From Porphyromonadaceae bacterium (lineage in GTDB: Bacteria > Bacteroidota > Bacteroidia > Bacteroidales > UBA11471), in NCBI GenBank assembly GCA_021199145.1, contig JAJQIP010000188.1, positions 1-7,019 of the forward strand: 7,019 nucleotides of DNA, read 5' to 3'. A program made the position numbers and the translations under genes. Positions 1 to 6,297 of the stretch are shown one piece after another; the stretch's first letter is position 1; each line of letters begins with the position of its first letter. The notes under the pieces are model-generated. The model made no database searches. It saw nothing but the letters and a program-made list of their open reading frames with translations, and was not told the origin of the DNA.

Positions 1-545
1 AGATATTTCTGTGTGGCATCGGTCATTTCGGCCATGCGGGAAATCTGCTCGGCCGCCGCCGAAAGTTTCTGTATGCTGTTCGAGAGGTTTTTGGTATCCT
101 CTTCGCTTACATCGATATTTGAGGGAATACCGGCGATTCTTCGGGCCTCTGCACCGGTTACCGTACCGGTTGTCACGCCTTCACCTGTACCACTACCATT
201 ACCGCTGCCACCGCCGAGGATGACCGTACCTCCGACCGTCACCCCTCCGCCTCCATTGAATTCAGGACGGTCTTCAGGATTTTTCGAGTCGAACACGGGA
301 AAGACCTCTTCCCAGTGATACTCTCTGGAAGGGCGGTCAAAGGCCGTGAGGATAAACATGAGCACCTCTACGCCCATACCGATAGACAACATGACATTGC
401 CGCCCGGCAGGTGCAGGATTTTGAAAAGGGCGCCCCAAATGACGATGGCCGCACCGATACTGTATGCAAAATTGAAAAATCTTTTTCCCGAATCCCCGGA
501 AAGAAATTTCTCGATGCTGTTTTTGTAATTCTTATATTTTCCCAT
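1..545 (-). CDS. porL: T9SS inner-membrane motor subunit PorL/GldL (partial, C-terminus beyond window)
   Basis: This is the inner-membrane subunit of the T9SS motor. In the family, PorL/GldL forms a ring around the PorM/GldM transmembrane helices and uses the proton-motive force to drive secretion (and gliding in species that glide). I translated it by hand from the ATG at 545-543; 181 full codons are visible and the frame stays open to base 1. The basic N-terminus (MGKYKNYKNS) precedes two predicted transmembrane helices at about residues 24-46 and 50-69, with the conserved FKILHLPGGN turn between them. Lys42 and Glu60 lie within the membrane segments and correspond to the functionally important Lys and Glu of Flavobacterium GldL. 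A glycine-rich linker (about 98-131) leads to a probable helical or coiled-coil cytoplasmic region (about 146-181). The gene starts 19 bases after the porK stop, and porM is expected next. Family assignment is strong; the C-terminal length is unknown. Confidence 0.93.
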   Translation of the reverse strand, partial: MGKYKNYKNSIEKFLSGDSGKRFFNFAYSIGAAIVIWGALFKILHLPGGNVMLSIGMGVEVLMFILTAFDRPSREYHWEEVFPVFDSKNPEDRPEFNGGGGVTVGGTVILGGGSGNGSGTGEGVTTGTVTGAEARRIAGIPSNIDVSEEDTKNLSNSIQKLSAAAEQISRMAEMTDATQKY

Positions 546-564
546 GATGGCGAACTGTTTGGCG

Positions 565-1983
565 TTAGTTTTTACGGCCCTTGGTAAATCCCACCTGTGT
601 ACGGACACACCGGAAGCCGATATAGGAGCGTTGCTCGTTCTGGTATTCCCACATGCGTATGTCGGAGCGGACGAAATTGGAAACATCCTTCCAGGAACCG
701 CCCCGGACGATTTTACGTTTCATCCGGTAGGGGTCTTCTTTGGCCGCATTGTACCGGTAGTCGGGGTTCATATCGCTGGTGAACTGGTCAACCGCTTCGG
801 TGTAGGCAGTCGAGGTCCATTCCGAGACGTTCCCGGCCATGTCGTAGAGACCGAACTCGTTGGGCGGATAGATGGCCACCCGAGAGGTAATCAGGTTACC
901 GTCCTGGAGGTAGTTCCCCTTCATGGGTTTGAAGTTGGCATAGAAACAACCTTTGTCGGCCATTCCCTCATCTTTCCACGGGTAGCTGTTCTCGTTTTTC
1001 CCCGCACGGGCGGCGTATTCCCATTCCGCCTCCGTCGGTAACCGGTAGGGTTCCACAATACGGTCGACCGTCATGGACGCACTCAACAGATTGGTGCGCC
1101 ATACGCAGAAGGCGTTCGCCTGTTCCCAGGAGACACCTACAACAGGGTAGTCGTTGTAGCCTGGATGGGAGAAATACATGCGCATATAAGGCTCGTTGTA
1201 GGCGTTGTTGAAATCGTTAATCCAGACAGTCGTGTCGGGGTAGATATTGACAATGTAGGTATTGAGGAAGTCAAAATCGTTCTGGCGGGGACGTATGATA
1301 GTCTGGGTGACGATTTGTCCGTCGTCGTTGATGAAAGCGGTATCTTTCGAGATGAGAATCTCCTCGTTGCCGGGCGTGATGTCGGTATTCAAAATACGCC
1401 GAGAGGGGTCCATACGGTTCTTCCGTTTGGCCGCTTCGGTATAGTCGTATACATCGTATCGGTAGTTCAGTTGGGTATAGTCGAGCCCCTTCTTCCCGGT
1501 GATGGGGTCGATGCGGTAGAGGCTCTCTATGGCTCGGGCTTCATCCTCGTTCGGATTGCGCCAAGGAATGGATTTTGACCAGTTGAGGTGCGGTGTCACG
1601 GGGTTTCCATGGCGGTCCTCCTCTATCTTGAACGCCTCGTTTCCTCCATAGGCCGGATCGGCCAGCCGTTCACGGATAATCGAGTCACGTACCCAAAAGA
1701 CGAACTGTTTGTATTCGGAATTGGTAATCTCCGTATCGTCCATCCAGAAAGCATCGACAGAGATAGAACGAGCATTGGAGGTCGTCCCCCAAAGGCTGTC
1801 GCCCTCGGCGTGGCCCATTTCAAAAGAGCCTCTTTTTATCAGTACCATGCCGTAAGGAGAGGGCTCGCCCCAAGCCGTACCACCAACTCCGACGAGTTCT
1901 CCCCCGTTGGAGCCTCCCGATGAGGCGCAACCGCTCACAAGGGCGGCCAAGCCGAGGAAAGTGATGTATCGCTTCATATACAT
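565..1983 (-). CDS. porK: T9SS outer-membrane ring lipoprotein PorK/GldK
   Basis: PorK is an outer-membrane-anchored lipoprotein that forms the large periplasmic T9SS ring with PorN. The 472-residue product starts with a lipoprotein signal peptide whose lipobox VSGC gives lipidated Cys19. The rest is an FGE-sulfatase (formylglycine-generating-enzyme-like) fold. It begins at about residue 45 (GMVLIKRGSFEMG, then DDTEITNSEY), is interrupted by a long insertion (about 100-275), and resumes with PVVGVSWEQANAFC, RLPTEAEWEYAARAG, GLYDMAGNVSEW, VRGGSW and YIGFRC up to about residue 460. The length fits the family (roughly 460-490). Aligning from GGSW by eye, the two catalytic cysteines of true FGE fall at Asp433 and Val438, so the protein should be structural and not enzymatic. 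The start follows the porP stop by two bases, with an AAGGA motif ten bases upstream (1998-1994); Met3 is an alternative start. It is flanked by porP and porL, as in the porPKLMN cluster. Confidence 0.96.
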   Translation of the reverse strand: MYMKRYITFLGLAALVSGCASSGGSNGGELVGVGGTAWGEPSPYGMVLIKRGSFEMGHAEGDSLWGTTSNARSISVDAFWMDDTEITNSEYKQFVFWVRDSIIRERLADPAYGGNEAFKIEEDRHGNPVTPHLNWSKSIPWRNPNEDEARAIESLYRIDPITGKKGLDYTQLNYRYDVYDYTEAAKRKNRMDPSRRILNTDITPGNEEILISKDTAFINDDGQIVTQTIIRPRQNDFDFLNTYIVNIYPDTTVWINDFNNAYNEPYMRMYFSHPGYNDYPVVGVSWEQANAFCVWRTNLLSASMTVDRIVEPYRLPTEAEWEYAARAGKNENSYPWKDEGMADKGCFYANFKPMKGNYLQDGNLITSRVAIYPPNEFGLYDMAGNVSEWTSTAYTEAVDQFTSDMNPDYRYNAAKEDPYRMKRKIVRGGSWKDVSNFVRSDIRMWEYQNEQRSYIGFRCVRTQVGFTKGRKN

Positions 1984-1985
1984 GA

Positions 1986-2942
1986 TTATAATATCCTTAT
2001 GCTTTTATGTTTGTTTTTCTTCCCTTTTTCCATATTGAGTTTTATGCTGTATCCTGCAAATATCTCGTGACTACCGCTCGACACCTTTTGTATCGCCGAG
2101 GTGGAGTAGTCGTAGGAGTACCCCAGCATAAAACCCTTAAACTGGCAACCTGCCATGAAGATGACGGCCTCTTTCCAGCGGTAAGCCAAGCCTCCCCAAA
2201 GGAATTTGTTATACATCAGCCTGAGGGTCACTTCGGCCTGCGTCATTTGAAAGGTCGTCTTCAGCAACATGGAGGGTTGCAATTCATATAACGCATTTCT
2301 CAGGGGAATATTGCCTCCTGCCATAAAATAATACGCCCGGGTAATGGATCCTTCGTAATTTTCGTCAAAAGAGATAGTCGGTTGGGTGAGGTGGGTGGAG
2401 GAGAGACCTGCATAAAAATACTTGTGGGTGTAAAATATGCCAAAGCCCACATCAAAAGCCATTCCCTGCAGTTCGGTCGTCGGTATGGCTTCGTCGTTCT
2501 GGTCGTGATAATCGCTTTCGGGAATGTAGACTTCGGTACCATCGAAAGATTGGCTGACCAGTCCGAGTTGCAATCCGAGACTCAACTGTCCGCCCCATAG
2601 CTTTACTTTATAGGCGTATTGTAAACCGAACATTGTCGTGTTGAAAAGCCCGTATTTGTCGGTGGAGAGAATTACGCCCACTCCGTGGTTGGCTTTCAGA
2701 AAGCGAACTGGCATATCGACCATTCCGAAAAAGGTCTTTGGCGCTCCCGGCATACCTACCCATTGTTGGCGGGTGGCCGCCCGGAGATTCAGTTTATCGG
2801 TAAGACCTATTGCTCCAGCATTGTAATAGGCCGGCATCGCCCAGTACTGGCTCAATTGCGCATCGTCTTGCGCCTGTGACGGGAAGAAACCCGTCATGAG
2901 CAACAGGAGGAGAAGCAGGTATTTCTTGTGTCGGATGCGCAT
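1986..2942 (-). CDS. porP: T9SS outer-membrane protein PorP/SprF family
   Basis: This is a PorP/SprF-family outer-membrane beta-barrel protein of the type IX secretion system. PorP is required for secretion in P. gingivalis, and SprF-type paralogues help particular cargo proteins reach the surface. The 318-residue product has a clear signal peptide: basic RIRHKK, a run of seven leucines, and likely cleavage after Ala24 (SQA-QDD). The mature start, DAQLSQYWAMPAYYNAGAIG, matches the family hallmark in which the early residues read QxSQY...P...NPA-like. The remainder alternates hydrophobic and polar residues with many aromatics, as expected for beta strands, and ends in the family's closing strand (SHEIFAGYSIKL). 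A very basic tail (KGKKNKHK) follows. Because it is directly upstream of porK and two bases from it, it is most likely the core PorP and not a stand-alone SprF paralogue attached to one substrate. It is first in its apparent operon. Confidence 0.92.
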   Translation of the reverse strand: MRIRHKKYLLLLLLLMTGFFPSQAQDDAQLSQYWAMPAYYNAGAIGLTDKLNLRAATRQQWVGMPGAPKTFFGMVDMPVRFLKANHGVGVILSTDKYGLFNTTMFGLQYAYKVKLWGGQLSLGLQLGLVSQSFDGTEVYIPESDYHDQNDEAIPTTELQGMAFDVGFGIFYTHKYFYAGLSSTHLTQPTISFDENYEGSITRAYYFMAGGNIPLRNALYELQPSMLLKTTFQMTQAEVTLRLMYNKFLWGGLAYRWKEAVIFMAGCQFKGFMLGYSYDYSTSAIQKVSSGSHEIFAGYSIKLNMEKGKKNKHKSIRIL

Positions 2943-2986
2943 GTAAAATCTGTCCCGTATAGGGAATCGTCCTATTTATAAACAAC
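2943..2986 (-). promoter_or_regulatory. Short porP leader; presumed promoter region, no confident element
   Basis: These 44 bases separate the carB terminator from the porP ATG. They are AT-rich next to the terminator (TTTATAAATAGG on the minus strand) and contain a small inverted repeat, TCCC-GTATA-GGGA (2953-2965), just upstream of the start. I find no good match to the Bacteroidota -7 consensus TAnnTTTG at the right distance from a -33 TTG. TATACGGG, 21 bases after a TTG, is the nearest candidate, but it would place transcription start only a few bases before the ATG. No Shine-Dalgarno sequence is seen. That a promoter lies here is inferred from the terminator upstream and the change of function downstream. 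Confidence 0.25.
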
Positions 2987-3021
2987 AAAAGTGCCGATAA
3001 ATTGTATTTATCAGCACTTTT
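2987..3021 (-). terminator. Intrinsic terminator of the carAB operon
   Basis: A 16-bp stem (minus strand AAAAGTGCTGATAAAT / ATTTATCGGCACTTTT) encloses a three-base loop (ACA). In the minus-strand RNA the only non-Watson-Crick pair is a G-U wobble, while in the plus-strand RNA the same position is a C-A mismatch, so the structure favours minus-strand transcripts. The 3' arm ends in TTTT and runs on into GTTGTTT, giving a U-rich tail. It begins 39 bases after the carB stop, the expected place for the end of the carAB message. The purine-rich stretch just before it (minus strand, 3056-3018) adds an A-rich upstream flank. Confidence 0.82.
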
Positions 3022-3060
3022 CTCTCTCTTACCGTTCCTGTTTTTCCCCTTTTTCTACCG

Positions 3061-6000
3061 TTACCGATACTCCTCCCATGATTTTATCTCAAGGTTGTTG
3101 AGGTCGGTATCGCAGAATGCCGAGATAAAGGCGGATGCCAGACGGGAATTGGTGATGAGCGGTATATTCAGGTCGATGGCCGCCCGGCGTATCTTGTAGC
3201 CGTTGTCCAATTCTCCTACCGACAGGTTTTTGGGAATATTCACTACCAAATCAATTTCCTTTTTGTGCAGGAGGTCGAGCGCCTGCAGGCCGCCCTCCTC
3301 GTCCGGCCAGGCCACTCGGGTAGAGGGAATATTGTTGAGCGCAAGCATTTTGTGCGTTCCGCCGGTCGCATAGAGTTTGTACCCATTTTTGTAGAGTTTC
3401 TCAGCGGCCGCAAGCATATCAATCTTTTGTTTGGCCGTTCCTGTCGAGAGGAGGATACCCTTGTTCTTGTCAGGCACCCGATGCCCTACCGAAATCATGG
3501 CTTTAAGTATGGCACAGTCGGTGTCGGTGCCCAAGCAACCCACCTCACCGGTCGATACCATATCGACACCCAATACGGGATCGGCCTTTTGCAGCCGTGA
3601 GAAGGAGAATTGCGAAGCCTTGATACCCACATAGTCAATATCGAAAAGCGTATGGTGTGGCTTCTCTACGGGTAATCCCAGCATAATGCGTGTGGCCAAT
3701 TCGATAAAGTTGATTTTCAATACTTTGCTGATAAACGGGAAACTCCTGGATGCCCGCAGGTTGCACTCGATGACTTTGATGGCATTCTCTTTTGCCAGGA
3801 ACTGGATATTGAAAGGACCGGAAATGTTCAACTCTTTCGCAATCAGTTTCGAGATGCGTTTTATCCGACGGATGGTCTCTATGTAGAGCTTTTGAGGCGG
3901 GAATTGCATTGTGGCATCCCCCGAGTGGACTCCGGCAAATTCAATGTGTTCGGAGATGGCATAGGCGATGATTTCCCCTTTTTCGGCCACGGCATCCATC
4001 TCCACCTCCTTGGCATGTTCGATAAACTGAGAGACCACTACCGGATGTTTTTGCGAGACGTTGGCCGCCAGTTCCAAGAAGCGCACCAGTTCTTCGTGGT
4101 TGGAGCAGACATTCATAGCCGCTCCGGAGAGGACATATGAGGGGCGAACCAATACGGGGAAGCCCACCTTCTCGATAAATTCGTCGATATCGTCCATCGA
4201 GGTCAGTTCCCGCCAAGGCGGTTGGTCTATGCCCACCCGGTCGCACATGGCCGAGAATTTGTTACGATCTTCGGCGTTGTCAATGCTTTTGGCCGATGTG
4301 CCGAGGATATTTATTCCTTGTTCATCCAATTTCAACGCCAGATTGTTGGGGATCTGCCCGCCTGTCGAGACGATAATGCCGTGTGGCTTTTCAAGGTCGA
4401 GAATGTCGAGTACCCGCTCGAAGGTCAGTTCGTCGAAGTAGAGGCGGTCGCACATATCGTAGTCGGTCGAAACCGTTTCGGGGTTGTAATTTATCATGAC
4501 CCCACGGTATCCCTCTTTGCGGATAGTGTTGAGGGCATTTACCCCGCACCAGTCGAATTCTACCGAACTGCCTATGCGGTAAGCCCCAGAACCTAAGACT
4601 ACCACGGAACGGTGATCGTCCACATAATCTATATCGTGTTCGCTGCCGTTGTAGGTCAAGTAGAGGTAGTTGGTCTGGGCCGGATATTCAGCGGCGAGCG
4701 TATCAATCTGCTTTACGACAGGTACGATACCGAGTTTTTTGCGGAGGGCACGCAACCGCAGGATGTTGCCTTCCATATCTCCCCCCTTCAAGACGGCCCG
4801 GACAATTTGGAAGTCGGAGAATCCTTTTTGTTTGGCCTGTTTCAGGAGTTCGACCGGCAGGGCTTCGAGACGGTTGTACTTTTCCAGTTCGGCGGCGGTC
4901 CGCACAATATTGTTCAGCTTATCGAGGAACCAGCGGTCGATGCGGGTCAGCGCATATATTTGGTCGACGGTATAGCCGCATCGCAGAGCCTTGCTGATGA
5001 CGAAGATACGTTTGTCGGTCGGGTCGTGCAGTTCTTTGTCAATATTGTTGATAACCAGTTCTTTATTCTCAGTGAAGCCGTGCATGCCTTGACCTATCAT
5101 GCGGAGTCCTTTTTGGAGGGCCTCCTCGAAGGTTCGGCCTATGGCCATCACTTCACCTACAGACTTCATGCTACTGCCCAATTCCCGGGAAACGCCGTGG
5201 AATTTTCCCAAGTCCCACCGAGGAATTTTACATACCACATAGTCGAGAGCCGGTTCGAAGAAGGCCGAGGTGGTCTGGGTGACCGAATTTTTCAGGTCAA
5301 AAAGGCCATAGCCCAATCCTAATTTAGCGGCCACAAATGCGAGAGGATAACCTGTCGCCTTGGAAGCCAGTGCCGAAGAGCGGCTCAACCGTGCGTTGAC
5401 CTCGATGACCCGGTAGTCTTCCGATTCGGGGTCGAAGGCATATTGGACATTACATTCTCCGACGATACCAATATGTCGGATAATGCGTATGGAGAGTTCC
5501 CGTAACTTGTGATACTCTTTGTTGGTGAGGGTCTGCGAAGGGGCGATGACGATACTTTCGCCCGTATGGATACCCAGCGGGTCAAAGTTCTCCATGTTGC
5601 AGACCGTGATGCAGTTGTCGAAGCAGTCACGGACCACCTCGTACTCAATCTCCTTCCAACCTTTCAGCGATTTTTCAATCAGTACCTGCGGAGAAAAAGA
5701 GAAGGCCTTTTCAACCAGTTTGTCGAGTTCCTCCTCGTTGTCGCAGAAACCACTTCCCAAACCGCCCAACGCATAGGCCGCCCGGATGATGACCGGATAA
5801 CCCAACCGTTTGGCGGCGGCACGGGCATCGTCCCTGTTTTCCACCGCCTCGCTCTTGATGGTCTTGATATTTATCTCCCCGAGCTTTTTCACGAAGAGTT
5901 CGCGGTCTTCGGTATCCATGATGGCTTGAACGGGAGTACCCAAGACTTTCACCTCATACTTTTCGAGAATCCCGTCCTTGTAAAGGGAGACTCCGCAGTT

Positions 6001-6297
6001 GAGGGCCGTCTGTCCGCCGAAGGAGAGCAAGATACCTTGGGGGCGTTCCTTGGCGATGACTTTCTCTACGAAAAAGGGCGTTACCGGGAGAAAATAGATG
6101 TGGTCGGCCACCCCTTCCGAAGTTTGTACCGTAGCGATGTTCGGGTTGATGAGGACTGTCTCTATGCCTTCTTCCCGCAATGCTTTGAGGGCCTGTGAGC
6201 CTGAATAGTCGAACTCTCCAGCCTCTCCAATCTTCAAGGCTCCTGAGCCTAATAGCAGAACTTTTTTTATCGTTGTATCCATAGTGGGTTGGGGCAT
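3061..6297 (-). CDS. carB: Carbamoyl-phosphate synthase large subunit (CPS1/CAD-like type)
   Basis: CarB makes carbamoyl phosphate from bicarbonate, two ATP and ammonia delivered by CarA, for pyrimidine and arginine synthesis in the cytoplasm. The 1078 residues are close to E. coli CarB (1073) and show all parts in order: first ATP-grasp half (about 1-405; GSGALKIGEAGEFDYSG, metal ligands Glu299 and Asn301 in VIEVNARLSRSS), oligomerisation segment (about 406-560), second ATP-grasp half (about 561-940; GSGAYRIGSSVEFDWCG, Glu844 and Asn846 in IECNLRASRSFPF), and a C-terminal MGS-like regulatory domain (about 941-1078). Many stretches (YVLSGAAMNV, NLRASRSFPF, ISGPFN) read like animal CPS1/CAD rather than E. 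coli. The first ATG overlaps the carA stop as TAATG, suggesting coupled translation. An internal ATG at 6282-6280 (Met6, MDTTIKKVLLLGSG) gives a length closer to what I recall for Bacteroides CarB and is a real alternative start. The stop TAA is followed one codon later by an in-frame TAG. Confidence 0.98.
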   Translation of the reverse strand: MPQPTMDTTIKKVLLLGSGALKIGEAGEFDYSGSQALKALREEGIETVLINPNIATVQTSEGVADHIYFLPVTPFFVEKVIAKERPQGILLSFGGQTALNCGVSLYKDGILEKYEVKVLGTPVQAIMDTEDRELFVKKLGEINIKTIKSEAVENRDDARAAAKRLGYPVIIRAAYALGGLGSGFCDNEEELDKLVEKAFSFSPQVLIEKSLKGWKEIEYEVVRDCFDNCITVCNMENFDPLGIHTGESIVIAPSQTLTNKEYHKLRELSIRIIRHIGIVGECNVQYAFDPESEDYRVIEVNARLSRSSALASKATGYPLAFVAAKLGLGYGLFDLKNSVTQTTSAFFEPALDYVVCKIPRWDLGKFHGVSRELGSSMKSVGEVMAIGRTFEEALQKGLRMIGQGMHGFTENKELVINNIDKELHDPTDKRIFVISKALRCGYTVDQIYALTRIDRWFLDKLNNIVRTAAELEKYNRLEALPVELLKQAKQKGFSDFQIVRAVLKGGDMEGNILRLRALRKKLGIVPVVKQIDTLAAEYPAQTNYLYLTYNGSEHDIDYVDDHRSVVVLGSGAYRIGSSVEFDWCGVNALNTIRKEGYRGVMINYNPETVSTDYDMCDRLYFDELTFERVLDILDLEKPHGIIVSTGGQIPNNLALKLDEQGINILGTSAKSIDNAEDRNKFSAMCDRVGIDQPPWRELTSMDDIDEFIEKVGFPVLVRPSYVLSGAAMNVCSNHEELVRFLELAANVSQKHPVVVSQFIEHAKEVEMDAVAEKGEIIAYAISEHIEFAGVHSGDATMQFPPQKLYIETIRRIKRISKLIAKELNISGPFNIQFLAKENAIKVIECNLRASRSFPFISKVLKINFIELATRIMLGLPVEKPHHTLFDIDYVGIKASQFSFSRLQKADPVLGVDMVSTGEVGCLGTDTDCAILKAMISVGHRVPDKNKGILLSTGTAKQKIDMLAAAEKLYKNGYKLYATGGTHKMLALNNIPSTRVAWPDEEGGLQALDLLHKKEIDLVVNIPKNLSVGELDNGYKIRRAAIDLNIPLITNSRLASAFISAFCDTDLNNLEIKSWEEYR

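Noticed and set aside
13..587. Plus-strand reading frames with a proline-rich stretch at the left end
   Set aside because: The proline-rich text is the reverse complement of the PorL glycine-rich linker. The minus-strand frame encodes a recognisable PorL.
544..1041. Plus-strand reading frame (165 codons) opposite the porK 3' part
   Set aside because: It is antisense to the conserved FGE-sulfatase motifs of porK and has no independent support.
565..1983. Annotating the lipoprotein as a sulfatase-modifying (formylglycine-generating) enzyme
   Set aside because: Catalytic cysteines are missing, a lipobox is present, and it sits between porP and porL; it is the T9SS ring protein.
2953..2965. Small inverted repeat TCCC-GTATA-GGGA as an operator
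   Set aside because: Arms of only four bases are expected by chance, and no regulator or second copy is seen.
3018..3056. Purine/pyrimidine strand asymmetry between the carB stop and the terminator as a special regulatory tract
   Set aside because: It is short and can be explained as the A-rich flank of an intrinsic terminator.
4612..5322. Long plus-strand reading frame (236 codons) opposite carB
   Set aside because: It lies wholly antisense to the conserved oligomerisation and ATP-grasp coding of carB, has no recognisable domain, and arises from the codon bias of the real gene.
5509..6198. Long plus-strand reading frame (229 codons) opposite the carB 5' part
   Set aside because: It is a shadow of carB. 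The composition follows the reverse complement of conserved CarB motifs and no start signal or family is recognisable.
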